Shown piece by piece: positions 16,137-24,133 of a DNA stretch of 27,575 nt. The position numbers and the translations under genes are program-made. Position 1 is the first letter of the stretch. The number at the start of each line of letters is the position of its first letter. Source of the stretch: Alistipes sp. (lineage in GTDB: Bacteria > Bacteroidota > Bacteroidia > Bacteroidales > Rikenellaceae); contig JAHZDG010000014.1 in the NCBI GenBank assembly GCA_019422485.1, positions 2,202 to 29,776 on the forward strand. Reading direction: 5' to 3'. The notes under the pieces are model-generated. The model was not told the origin of the DNA, did no database searches, and saw only the letters and a program-made list of their open reading frames with translations.

Positions 16137-16951
16137 ATCAACCCTACTACTATGCCAACCAATTGGAGGAACTCTCCCTCCAGGAATGGCAAACATTGAT
16201 GACTCTTCCATGTGAAACCAAACCGTCAGCTGACCACCCTCTCCTTTCTGCCAAACCGCTGCGCCTGAAAAACAAAACAGGAATCAAAACCCCCATTCTA
16301 CAAAAAACAAATCCCAACGATTGTCAGCAATTTCTCCAACACTGGAAAGAACAGATCGTCCACCAAACCCTTCTCCGAGAACAAAAGAGAAATGCATTGA
16401 AACCGACCCCTACCTTCCCTCCTCAAAATTTCAAACGATGTAAGTGGCTTAGGTTTCTTTTTCCTGCGCGCCCGCTCCGACCGTTGGAACACCTTTCAGC
16501 CCAAGCCTTCTGCGACGCTTCCGACCTCTATCTGGATAATTACGTAGAACACGCCCACCTTATCGTCGCTATTCTCTCCCTCAAGAACACTTCGAACTAC
16601 AACGACCCCTTTCTTCTCCATCGGGCCGAATGCATGAAACGAAAATCCATGAAAATCGTTTTCAAACTATTCGATGAACTGATCCTGGCTCATCAGCTTC
16701 TGAAACACTATTTCCCCGCTTGTTATCAAAACCGATTGCATCGACACATCACGGCCGCCTCAAAAACACAAAGCCCGCCCCAGTGGAACGATCTGTTGCT
16801 ATGGTTGGCCAACTACCGTCCTTCAGAAATAAAACTCCTCGAACAGCTGCCCTGTTATGAATTCATGCGTATCGTCAACGCAAAAATCAAATCCCAAACC
16901 ACCGGCTCCGGCCTCTCAAATCCCGAACACTCATGTTTAGAACCCGTTTAA
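16115..16951 (+). CDS. Phage-type protein, possible tail assembly chaperone
   Basis: A 278-residue protein beginning MRSILINNQPYYYANQLEEL. The N-terminal region resembles, in my recollection, Bacteroidales prophage proteins encoded just before tail genes. The central part is basic and low in conserved motifs. The C-terminal half is helical (FLLHRAECMKRKSMKIVF; LLLWLANYRPSEIKLLEQLP), the pattern of tail assembly chaperone-like proteins that bind the tape-measure protein. That assignment is tentative, and no tape-measure gene follows. The 3' end overlaps the next ORF: its stop TAA shares a base with an ATG at 16951, and another in-frame ATG lies at 16933. The fifth TTATCAACA repeat falls in codons 5-8. 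Confidence 0.6.
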   Translation: MRSILINNQPYYYANQLEELSLQEWQTLMTLPCETKPSADHPLLSAKPLRLKNKTGIKTPILQKTNPNDCQQFLQHWKEQIVHQTLLREQKRNALKPTPTFPPQNFKRCKWLRFLFPARPLRPLEHLSAQAFCDASDLYLDNYVEHAHLIVAILSLKNTSNYNDPFLLHRAECMKRKSMKIVFKLFDELILAHQLLKHYFPACYQNRLHRHITAASKTQSPPQWNDLLLWLANYRPSEIKLLEQLPCYEFMRIVNAKIKSQTTGSGLSNPEHSCLEPV

Positions 16952-17382
16952 TGCAATTGATCCAACAGGAGGCGACCCAATGCGGCTATGATTTCCACAA
17001 CGGATTCCCGTACCGTCTGACCCGTTCAGATATGCGTTTCCCCGCCCTGTGGATGGAACCGCCCATCCTGACCCTGGTCATCGGTCGAAAAGAATGAGTG
17101 ATCACCTATCATGTCACCCTACACTTGTTGGCCTCCGGGAGAAAATGCAGCGAATCCGAAAAAGAAAGTCAATGGGAAAAACTCGAAAAACAACTCTTGA
17201 AATGGACCCAAAACCTCATCTTGCAACCAGAGGTCTTCTCCATCGACAAAATTTCCTGCACCCCCGCTGAATTTACCCTGACCAACCAAAGAGAAATTTC
17301 ACTAAAAGCTGAATTCAATATTCAGTTCGCATTCCCTCACGACTTCACCGCTTCCAATCCCGACGGAGACACTAACCCCTAA
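16933..17382 (+). pseudogene. Head-tail joining/tail terminator-like gene split by in-frame TGA
   Basis: Two stretches of the same reading frame are separated only by the TGA at 17095-17097. The first encodes 54 residues (MFRTRLMQLIQQEATQCGYD to LVIGRKE) and the second 95 codons starting VITYHVTLHLL. Read together they make one smooth protein of about 150 residues. It opens with a helical region, then strand-rich ALWMEPPILTLVIGRKE(stop)VITYHVTLHLLASGRK, a charged helix and a beta-rich C-terminus (EFTLTNQREISLKAEFNIQFAF). This is the layout of small phage neck or tail-terminator proteins, and similar Bacteroidales proteins keep the RKE-x-ITY join intact as I recall them. TGA is used as a normal stop by other genes here (the portal gene, for example), so general recoding is ruled out. 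It is either a nonsense mutation, read-through, or two-polypeptide expression by reinitiation at the GTG directly after the stop. The start could also be the ATG at 16951. Confidence 0.7.
17098..17382 (+). CDS. C-terminal half of the split head-tail joining protein, possibly reinitiated
   Basis: This open frame of 94 residues (VITYHVTLHLLASG onwards) starts at GTG immediately after the TGA that ends the 54-residue upstream piece, and runs to the TAA just before the 334-aa gene. It would only be made by reinitiation at GTG or by read-through. It contains the amphipathic helix (EKESQWEKLEKQLLKW) and the beta-rich end of the presumed full-length phage protein. Alone it lacks the N-terminal helix and first strands, so a stable separate function is doubtful. 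Confidence 0.5.
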   Translation: MITYHVTLHLLASGRKCSESEKESQWEKLEKQLLKWTQNLILQPEVFSIDKISCTPAEFTLTNQREISLKAEFNIQFAFPHDFTASNPDGDTNP

Positions 17383-17387
17383 CCATC

Positions 17388-18392
17388 ATGGAAATTACCT
17401 CCTACCCCGCCCAACGATCCTCAGCCTACAAAGAAGCCATCTTTACCCTCTCGGCTGCGGAAAACGAAACCATCGACCTCGATATTCGGGAAGAATCTCA
17501 AAACCTCCTCCTCGGACAAAAAAGACTCTATGGACAGAATACATACTCCATCAACGTCAGCAACTACGCCCAACGACTATTGGATGTAACTCCCCTCCGA
17601 AGCCAGGCCACCGTATTCGATTACCCTAAAAAACGAATGGTCCCCATCCTGATTCAAGCAGGCAATGTGAAAGAAACCGTCACTTTGACCAGTAGTCTGG
17701 AGAAAATTCTCTTCTTCGAAGCCCTCTCCAAAGCCCCCGATACGGTCTCGATCACCCCCGAACAAAGTGATGAAATTGCCCTATTTACCGATGATTCCGC
17801 TCTCTTCGCCGAAGTTATCCTCGATCCGCCCCTGAACAGTAAAAAAATCCGATTGGCGGAGAAAAACAAACAAATGGATCTCTGCGCCCTATATTTTAAT
17901 ATGCCGCATGTCGTCCGCAAAATCAACGAAGCCCAATGGGGACCTATCGAACAATACCCCAACATCCAACTGCAAATCATCACCGAATACGACGAACTGA
18001 TCTTCACCCGAAATTACAGGATCGAACCCTCCTCCGCCAAAAGCCTGCGATTGTGCTGGTGGAACTATTGGGGACAAATCGATTACGCCTCCTTTAAACT
18101 CGCCCAAACCAGCCTGAACATCGACAAACAACGAATCTATACCGCCCAAGGCTACAAAACAACCGGCTGCCAAACAGAAACGATTTACAATCTGGTCTCT
18201 GACTACCTGAACGAAGAATACATGGCCTGGCTGCAGGAAATAGTCGCCGCTCCCAAAGTCTGGATCGATAACGGATCTGAATTCCTCCCCGTGGAAATCC
18301 AGACTCAACAAATCATAACAGGTGGACAGGACCTCGCTCGCTTGCAGATCAGCCTGACACCCAGTCAAAAGAGTATTTATCAGCACCTCTAA
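17388..18392 (+). CDS. Bacteroidales phage tail-type protein, 334 aa
   Basis: A 334-residue protein without a named domain that I can assign. It begins MEITSYPAQRSSAYKEAIFTL and is beta-rich throughout, with a WWNYWGQIDYASF stretch in the second half and a C-terminal region EFLPVEIQTQQIITGGQDL ending QISLTPSQKS. Proteins of this length and pattern precede a longer tail protein in Bacteroidales siphophage-like prophages, as recalled rather than searched. It lies 5 nt after the split gene and 4 nt before the 800-aa gene, so the three are tightly co-translated. A distal-tail or tail-hub role is the best inference. It has no signal peptide or membrane segment. Confidence 0.65.
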   Translation: MEITSYPAQRSSAYKEAIFTLSAAENETIDLDIREESQNLLLGQKRLYGQNTYSINVSNYAQRLLDVTPLRSQATVFDYPKKRMVPILIQAGNVKETVTLTSSLEKILFFEALSKAPDTVSITPEQSDEIALFTDDSALFAEVILDPPLNSKKIRLAEKNKQMDLCALYFNMPHVVRKINEAQWGPIEQYPNIQLQIITEYDELIFTRNYRIEPSSAKSLRLCWWNYWGQIDYASFKLAQTSLNIDKQRIYTAQGYKTTGCQTETIYNLVSDYLNEEYMAWLQEIVAAPKVWIDNGSEFLPVEIQTQQIITGGQDLARLQISLTPSQKSIYQHL

Positions 18393-18396
18393 TACC

Positions 18397-20799
18397 ATGA
18401 AATGCTTTATCGATAACCGTGAAACCGAATCCGATCCCTCACAAAGCATTGCAATCACCCTCTCCATCGCCTCCATCTCCCAAATCGAAAGCGGTCGGAC
18501 CGGTTACAGCAAAACCCTGAAACTGCCGATCACGGCACGGAATCGAGAAATCATGGGCGACGCCGGAGAAATCCTCTCGCCTCAACGATTCAACCAAACG
18601 TCCCATACCGCCCGAATCGAAAAAGATGGATGTATCGTCATGGAAGGAATCCCCATGATGACCAAACGAGAAGATAATCCGGATGGATCGGGTTGGTATC
18701 ACCTGAACATCATCGGAGGTGGAAAAAGCTGGATTCAAACCGCTTCGGATCGCATGTTCAACGAACTGGACCTCAATTGCGAGATGGTCCTCAACGCCAG
18801 CAACGTTCTAAACAGTTGGACCTGGGAAAAACCCATCCGCTTTTTCCCCGTTCAACGAGACCGGTTTACTCTCCCCTCTCAAACACTACAACCCGGAGTC
18901 AGGGTAATGACATTCGAAGACTATCACCCTTTTCTGCATCTCAACTCTCTCCTGCGACAGATCGCTGCACAAAGCGGTTATACCATTCAATCCCATTTTT
19001 TGGATAGTTCCTTTTTCGATTCCCTATATCTCAGCGGAAAATATTCCGAAAAAGACAGTGAACTGTTCAAAGAACGAATGGGGTTCCTCGCAGGACGTTT
19101 CTCCGAAATATCCGCCAGCGCCGATCATCTGGGCAGAGTATACGCCGACCCGCTGACCTCGCTCTCCTCCCTGGGAAACCTGGTCGAAACAGCAGACCCC
19201 TACGAAGAACAAAACGGGAAAACCCTCCCGGAACTCTATAATCATAACGAATGCTTCCGAAAAGAGGGTGAACGTATAGGTTTCTTCCCGGTAGAAACCG
19301 TGGTGGTCGGATTCGAATACGCCATTCAATACCGCAGCGATTATATCATCGCCAGTCGAGAGGAGCTCTGCTGCTTCAATTCCCTCCGGTTGAACGACGG
19401 TTACGAACGAAAATATAAAGTTATCAACCGTCAAACCGATCGTAAAAAAGAATTTCATGACAACTGGAGCTATACCCTCATCGTGTTTAACCACAATGAC
19501 GGCGATTCCTATCGGTTCACCTATGATAAAATCACCAATCCCAATGCCGACCTTCAGAATCTGCAACCTTCCTATTATACCACCGTTACCCTGAAAACCT
19601 TCGCTGAACGATGCGTAAACATCACTGTCCCTGTCGGTGAAACCGTCACCAACCCCTCTCTCTGGATCCGTCACGCAGACAACAGCTATCAACTCTACAC
19701 CCAAGACTGGGCCCTGTATGACGGATATGTCACCGAAACCGGACAGATCGATATCAGCATTACCGCCCGCAGTACCGCCCGTGAAATTACCCCCTCACAA
19801 CCTCAAGATTTCGATCAAATCTTTTTCTGGGGTGCCAAACAGGGAATGAACTTCACTCTCTCCGAAAAAGTTACCCTCAAACCCATCTTCGTCTCCCATC
19901 CGGGAGAAGGAAACTCGATCCAATTCGCCCAAATTGCAGCCCACGAAATCCATCAGATCGACCTGGTCAATGCAATCAAACAGATGTTCAACCTCTATTT
20001 CTACACCGATACCCGTTGCAAAACCATCTATATCGAACCCCGGGAAGAATTCTACGGCAACACACTGATCGACTGGTGCGATAAAATCGATCTGGATCGG
20101 CCGATCTGTGTCGAAGAATTAGGAGAAGAAACCGGTGGAACATTTACCCTGCAATATCAGACCGGAGACGGAGCCGTTACCCGCTGGAACCGAGCTAACC
20201 GACAAGTCCTCGGCGCCTGGAGTGCCGAAATCCGAAATCTTTTCACCCAGGAACGTGAAAAAACATATGAAAATCCCCTGTTCACCGCCTCGCTCAATCA
20301 ACAAAACAGCTATCCCGATGCCCCCCATGCCTCGATTGTCCAAGCCGGAGACCGAGACAGCAACGGAGGTAATCCGGGGGTCGAAAACCTAAACTTCCTC
20401 CCAAAAATTGTGAGCTATGCCGGTGTGCAAACCTTGCCCGAAGGAGAATACTGGGGTTGGCCGGCTTACGGAAACCAATATCCGCTCATCGCTTTTCATG
20501 ATGAGCAAAGTCGAACCGTCTCCCTTTGTTTCGAGGATCGGGACAATCAAAAAGGTTTGCACCAATACTATGACAAAACCATCGACACCTACAACAATGG
20601 CCTGAGAATCACACTGTATCTCCATCTAAAACCCCACGAAATCGAACCATTTATCATTCCCAACAACCAGCAACAGGATTTCCGGGCGCGGTTCAAACTC
20701 CGTATCCACGGAGAAGAAATCATCTGTCGATTGGAAGAAATCTCCGATTACAATCCCGATCTGAACCAATCTACCCGATGCACCTTTCTGAAAGCTTAA
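18397..20799 (+). CDS. Large phage tail-tip/baseplate-type protein, 800 aa
   Basis: An 800-residue protein, the largest in the block. The N-terminal domain (1-120) begins MKCFIDNRETESDPSQSIAI and includes SGRTGYSKTLKLPITARNREIMGDA and GWYHLNIIGGGKSWIQ. This is the pattern I associate with a Bacteroidales phage structural protein encoded near the tape-measure gene. The middle is beta-rich with many aromatic residues. A segment around 515-560 (QFAQIAAHEIHQIDLVNAIKQMFNLYFYTDTRCKTIYIEPREEF) resembles the tail-hub fold, in which a domain is inserted in a beta barrel. The last third ends RFKLRIHGEEIICRLEEISDYNPDLN. A tail-tip or hub role is inferred from size, position and this pattern; no enzymatic motif is evident. 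Confidence 0.65.
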   Translation: MKCFIDNRETESDPSQSIAITLSIASISQIESGRTGYSKTLKLPITARNREIMGDAGEILSPQRFNQTSHTARIEKDGCIVMEGIPMMTKREDNPDGSGWYHLNIIGGGKSWIQTASDRMFNELDLNCEMVLNASNVLNSWTWEKPIRFFPVQRDRFTLPSQTLQPGVRVMTFEDYHPFLHLNSLLRQIAAQSGYTIQSHFLDSSFFDSLYLSGKYSEKDSELFKERMGFLAGRFSEISASADHLGRVYADPLTSLSSLGNLVETADPYEEQNGKTLPELYNHNECFRKEGERIGFFPVETVVVGFEYAIQYRSDYIIASREELCCFNSLRLNDGYERKYKVINRQTDRKKEFHDNWSYTLIVFNHNDGDSYRFTYDKITNPNADLQNLQPSYYTTVTLKTFAERCVNITVPVGETVTNPSLWIRHADNSYQLYTQDWALYDGYVTETGQIDISITARSTAREITPSQPQDFDQIFFWGAKQGMNFTLSEKVTLKPIFVSHPGEGNSIQFAQIAAHEIHQIDLVNAIKQMFNLYFYTDTRCKTIYIEPREEFYGNTLIDWCDKIDLDRPICVEELGEETGGTFTLQYQTGDGAVTRWNRANRQVLGAWSAEIRNLFTQEREKTYENPLFTASLNQQNSYPDAPHASIVQAGDRDSNGGNPGVENLNFLPKIVSYAGVQTLPEGEYWGWPAYGNQYPLIAFHDEQSRTVSLCFEDRDNQKGLHQYYDKTIDTYNNGLRITLYLHLKPHEIEPFIIPNNQQQDFRARFKLRIHGEEIICRLEEISDYNPDLNQSTRCTFLKA

Positions 20800-20820
20800 C
20801 TTTTTGACCTCCTTATTCCT

Positions 20821-21168
20821 ATGGTTACGCCCTATCGAATTCTCTTTGAAACCTCCCTTTCCAAAGAGATAGAAAACATGCGCCCCACCGCTGCCTACCT
20901 CTCTGCCACAGCAGCCGCTTTTCTCCCGAGTCCATTTTCGCTGAATTTTTACCCTACTCTCCCGGAGACCCGTCCGGTCAATACAGCCTCACCCTCCCTT
21001 CCATCGAATCCCGAACAAACAGAAAGCAGTTCCACTACCCTCACACGGGCCGAAGTGAAAGAAATGATCGATGAGAAAATCAATGGACTGAAAATCTATG
21101 TGCTGGAATCGGATATCACCCAGGCCCAACAAGCCGTCAAAAGTATTGTAGAACTCTCCTCCTTCTGA
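20821..21168 (+). CDS. Short Pro/Ser-rich protein with a phage-type C-terminal motif
   Basis: A 115-residue protein. The N-terminal 70 residues are rich in Pro, Ser, Thr and Ala with little predicted structure. The last 45 (TRAEVKEMIDEKINGLKIYV then LESDITQAQQAVKSIVELSSF) form a helical, charged end. From memory, the LKxYVxESDIT..Q..V pattern recurs at the C-termini of Bacteroidales phage tail or tape-measure proteins. Here it sits exactly where a tape-measure or tail-fibre gene would be expected, so this could be a truncated remnant of such a gene. It could equally be a genuine small structural protein. It starts at ATG 20821, 21 nt after the 800-aa gene. Confidence 0.55.
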   Translation: MVTPYRILFETSLSKEIENMRPTAAYLSATAAAFLPSPFSLNFYPTLPETRPVNTASPSLPSNPEQTESSSTTLTRAEVKEMIDEKINGLKIYVLESDITQAQQAVKSIVELSSF

Positions 21169-21185
21169 CCCAAAACACTCCGTAC

Positions 21186-21458
21186 ATGACCATCTATGAA
21201 AAAGAACTGATCTGCCAACTGGAACAAAATTACCCCAAACTATCCACGGCCCGACTGATGCAGAAATTAATAGATATGGGGGTGATCGACTTCTCCCGCT
21301 GTAAAATCCTGGCCGTACGAAGTCATGTGGAACAACTCGTCAAACAAGGCGAAAAAAAAATCGACGCCATGTGGTCCGCCGCCGAATATTTCGCCTGCTC
21401 CTACGAGTACGTCCGCAAATGCATGTACTATTACCAAGACGTCAACATCGTCAATTAA
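21186..21458 (+). CDS. Small HTH-like phage protein
   Basis: A 90-residue protein beginning MTIYEKELICQLEQNYPKLS and ending VRKCMYYYQDVNIVN. The segment AAEYFACSYEYVRKCMYYY (about 66-84) has the spacing of a helix-turn-helix, and STARLMQKLIDMG earlier is another helical unit. The protein has no catalytic motif. It lies directly before the head protease, portal and capsid genes, where phages often encode a small DNA-binding packaging or regulatory protein. A small-terminase-like role is possible but no large terminase is present. The start ATG 21186 lies 17 nt after the preceding stop. Confidence 0.6.
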   Translation: MTIYEKELICQLEQNYPKLSTARLMQKLIDMGVIDFSRCKILAVRSHVEQLVKQGEKKIDAMWSAAEYFACSYEYVRKCMYYYQDVNIVN

Positions 21459-21482
21459 CCCCCTCAAACCTATCTCTCGTTT

Positions 21483-22481
21483 ATGCTGACAGGAACCATC
21501 GTACTGGTGAAACGCTCAGAACAAATCACTGAGCTAAACATCGACGGAATTATCGGCCTTTCGGCGGAAGACCCAAATGAAGACACCGCTAACCGTCAAG
21601 AAAGTTATGAACACTTCAGAAAACAAATCGAAGCCATCCGGCAAATCTCAACCCCCGAAATCATTGTCAATATCCGATCCTCCGGAGGAAACGTCAACGA
21701 CGCCCTGCTGATCCATGACATCTTGTGCGAATCGAAAAAACAAATTACAACCCGATGTTACGGATATGTGGCTTCCGCCGCTACCTTGATCGCTCAAGCC
21801 GCCTCCAAAGGACGTCGGGAAATGTCGGCAAACAGCCTCTACCTGATCCATCAATCCATCAGCAGCGGAGCCGGTAACGCCGGAACCCTGGAACAAACCG
21901 TCGACTTGCTCAACCAAACAGACCGACGAATCGCCGAGTTATATGCCGCTCGTTCCGGGAAATCCATCGACCACTTTATCCAACTGATGGCGATGAATCA
22001 TGGTAACGGCAAATGGTTATCAGCCCGGGAAGCTAAAAGCGCCGGCTTGATCGACCGCGTGATTCCGGCTCAAACCCTGGATAACCAAACCCGACAAATC
22101 GTTCAACAGCTCAATCTACCGGCTCTCCCTGAAACTTCTTGCGAGACCTCAAAAACCTTATTAAAAACAGCGCTCTCCCTCCTACAGGATACCCTCAACC
22201 GCTTATCGGAAAAGCCCGCCGAGTCGCTGTCGCAAAATTCATCCCCACTTCCAGACCCTCCGGTTGTTCATACCACTCTCTCCTCCGACAATCCTCCTGC
22301 GGAGCCTGACACCCAACCCATCGTCAACCAGACCCCGACACCGGAAATTCAGGAACCTCTGCTTCGAACACAGGCCCGAGCTACCTCCACCGAGAGCAAA
22401 GAAGATCCCGGACAAGATGACCTCCCGGCTCCGTCCAATGCTCAAGCCTATCAACAAGACGCCGAACAGTTTTTCGTATAA
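21483..22481 (+). CDS. ClpP-like head maturation protease with scaffold-like C-terminus
   Basis: A 332-residue serine protease of the ClpP/SppA clan, the type that processes phage heads during assembly. Visible features are the oxyanion-region motif RSSGGNVNDAL (65-75), the nucleophile S98 in GYVASAATL and the general base H123 in LYLIHQS. The usual acid sits in RDxFLSA; here the aligned segment reads HGNGKWLSAREAKSAGLID, with Gly176 where Asp is expected. The C-terminal 125 or so residues are Pro/Ser/Glu-rich and look disordered, as in phage protease-scaffold fusions (lambda gpC/Nu3 style). It is encoded 28 nt before the capsid candidate, the normal order. Head-protease identity is well supported by context; activity is uncertain because of the Asp position. 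Confidence 0.85.
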   Translation: MLTGTIVLVKRSEQITELNIDGIIGLSAEDPNEDTANRQESYEHFRKQIEAIRQISTPEIIVNIRSSGGNVNDALLIHDILCESKKQITTRCYGYVASAATLIAQAASKGRREMSANSLYLIHQSISSGAGNAGTLEQTVDLLNQTDRRIAELYAARSGKSIDHFIQLMAMNHGNGKWLSAREAKSAGLIDRVIPAQTLDNQTRQIVQQLNLPALPETSCETSKTLLKTALSLLQDTLNRLSEKPAESLSQNSSPLPDPPVVHTTLSSDNPPAEPDTQPIVNQTPTPEIQEPLLRTQARATSTESKEDPGQDDLPAPSNAQAYQQDAEQFFV

Positions 22482-22509
22482 CCCTTAACCCCTATTCAAA
22501 TTTATCGCT

Positions 22510-23514
22510 ATGGCAAAAATCGAAAACACCAAAACCTATTCCGGACAAATGCTGGAAAAAATCTTCTTCCGCCCTATGCTCAGCGGCCCCAATGCCATCG
22601 ACCTGGGTATTAAGATCATGTACAACATGCCCGTCCCGACCACCCTGCAATTCTGGAAACGTTCAGGAGACATCCTGCAAAAATTTACCGCCGGAGGATG
22701 GAGCGGAACAACCAGTTCCAGCAAATTCCAAAAAACCATCTCGCTCTCCAAAGTCAAAGCAGAAATCGGTTACAGCGCCGCAGACTACTTCAGTACGGTT
22801 TTCGAACTGATCACCAACCGTGCAGATATCAACATGGAAGATCTCTCGGGGTCCGAATTGGAAGAAGCTGAAACCGCCCTGTTCCGGGAAGCCATCGCCG
22901 AAAGTATTCGCGCAACCATGTGGCTGGGAGACAGCGCTCGAAGTGGCAGCTACAACACATTTGACGGGTTTGTCAAACGATTGACGGAAGATGCCGGGGA
23001 CGGCGCAAACGATGTCAAAAAAATCGATATCCCCGCCAGCTTCTCCGACGGCAGTGATCCCGATGCCGGAGAAAACCTCTTGAAGAGCCTGTGGGACAAC
23101 GCTTCGGATGCACTCAAGTCTTGCAAGTCTCAGGGAAATCTGGTCTACCTGGTCACCTCCGACATCTATGCCAAATACGAAGAAGAGCTGGACAGCGCCA
23201 GTCTGGAAGCCGCTTATCTCGCCAAACAAAACGGCCGAGAAAGACTCTCGTATCGGGGAATCCCCGTTATCGACGTGGAACTGACCTCCTATCTGGACGT
23301 TCTCACCGATATGCCTAAATCGTTCGCCCTGCTGACCGACCGTCGGAATCTGGCTCTCGCGGTCAATACCGCCGACTTCCCCGGATCTGAAATCCGCATG
23401 TGGTACAACCCCGACCTGATGGAAAACCGTCAACGCGCTGTCTTTATGGCCGGTTGCGACTATCTGCTCCCGGAACTGATCTCCTTCGCCGTTTCGGCTA
23501 CGCCCGAACCGTAA
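22510..23514 (+). CDS. Major capsid protein candidate
   Basis: A 334-residue protein encoded directly after the ClpP-like protease, the position of the major capsid protein in HK97-type phages. The N-terminal region (1-100) has FFRPMLSGPNAIDLGIKIMY and FWKRSGDILQKFTAGGWSGT. The middle has the acidic helix LSGSELEEAETALFREAIAESI, like the HK97 spine helix. The C-terminal half includes LVTSDIYAKYEEELDSASLEA, SYRGIPVIDVELTS and NLALAVNTADFPGSEIRMWYNP, a pattern typical of a capsid A-domain. Length fits a capsid without a separate delta domain. It is followed by a GC-rich hairpin (23530-23554). The assignment rests on context and pattern, not on a named signature. Confidence 0.75.
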   Translation: MAKIENTKTYSGQMLEKIFFRPMLSGPNAIDLGIKIMYNMPVPTTLQFWKRSGDILQKFTAGGWSGTTSSSKFQKTISLSKVKAEIGYSAADYFSTVFELITNRADINMEDLSGSELEEAETALFREAIAESIRATMWLGDSARSGSYNTFDGFVKRLTEDAGDGANDVKKIDIPASFSDGSDPDAGENLLKSLWDNASDALKSCKSQGNLVYLVTSDIYAKYEEELDSASLEAAYLAKQNGRERLSYRGIPVIDVELTSYLDVLTDMPKSFALLTDRRNLALAVNTADFPGSEIRMWYNPDLMENRQRAVFMAGCDYLLPELISFAVSATPEP

Positions 23515-23529
23515 CCTACCCCCCTCTTT

Positions 23530-23554
23530 CGGGCCCTTATCTGAACAGGGCCCG
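23530..23554 (+). terminator. Terminator-like hairpin after the capsid gene
   Basis: CGGGCCC (23530-23536) pairs with GGGCCCG (23548-23554) around an 11-base loop, followed by ATTTTCTCT. It lies in the 76-nt gap between the capsid and the next gene, so it could limit downstream transcription or stabilise the capsid mRNA. Confidence 0.65.
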
Positions 23555-23590
23555 ATTTTCTCTATCTCTCATCCTTAATTCTTTACGCCC

Positions 23591-24124
23591 ATGGCTCTTT
23601 CCGGATTCGTAAAATCCCCCAATGTACGACGTAACGGAGGCATCCAGAAACTCGCGCTTATCCAAACCAACAACTTTCTCGGAGCAGAATACGATGTCGA
23701 ATCTCGCGCTTACACCCAAATCGACCTACAACTGAACCAACGATTCCTCGTATACGACTTTCGAGAAGATGAAGCCGAATATCAGGAAAAAACAGAAATC
23801 AATCAGGGGACTGTCGTCGTGACGCACGAACTGACATTCCTGTTGGACAAAATGTGCAATGCTACCGCCGTAGCCGTCTCCGAACTGATCGAAAGCTCGT
23901 TCCAAGGCTTCATCGCCCTCATTCAAACCTATGCCAACGAAACTTACCTGATCGGATACTCTCAGGAATTTGGTAAACAACGGCCTCTGCACGTGGCGCA
24001 AACCAACAGCTCTACCGGAAAACGATTTACGGAATCCAGCTCCGAAATCGTCACTCTCCAAAGTACAGACACCGCCAAAGCCTGCAACCTTCTGATGAAT
24101 ATCGACGACCTGTTGAACAACTAA
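23591..24124 (+). CDS. Phage tail-tube-like protein candidate, 177 aa
   Basis: A 177-residue protein beginning MALSGFVKSPNVRRNGGIQK, with features of a small beta-sandwich tail protein: alternating strands, a loop-rich centre and GFIALIQTYANETYLIGYSQEFG, followed by FTESSSEIVTLQSTDT. Bacteroidales siphophage tail-tube proteins have a similar shape, judged from memory, so tail tube is the preferred guess; a minor head protein is the alternative. It lies between the capsid and portal genes, not the usual place for a tail tube, which fits a rearranged gene order. The ATG at 23591 is the first good start after the hairpin at 23530-23554. Confidence 0.55.
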   Translation: MALSGFVKSPNVRRNGGIQKLALIQTNNFLGAEYDVESRAYTQIDLQLNQRFLVYDFREDEAEYQEKTEINQGTVVVTHELTFLLDKMCNATAVAVSELIESSFQGFIALIQTYANETYLIGYSQEFGKQRPLHVAQTNSSTGKRFTESSSEIVTLQSTDTAKACNLLMNIDDLLNN

Positions 24125-24133
24125 TTCCTCTCG

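Noticed and set aside
17095..17097. Idea that the block uses TGA as a sense codon
   Set aside because: The portal gene and others end with TGA at sensible places, and intact genes contain no other internal TGA, so general reassignment is not supported.
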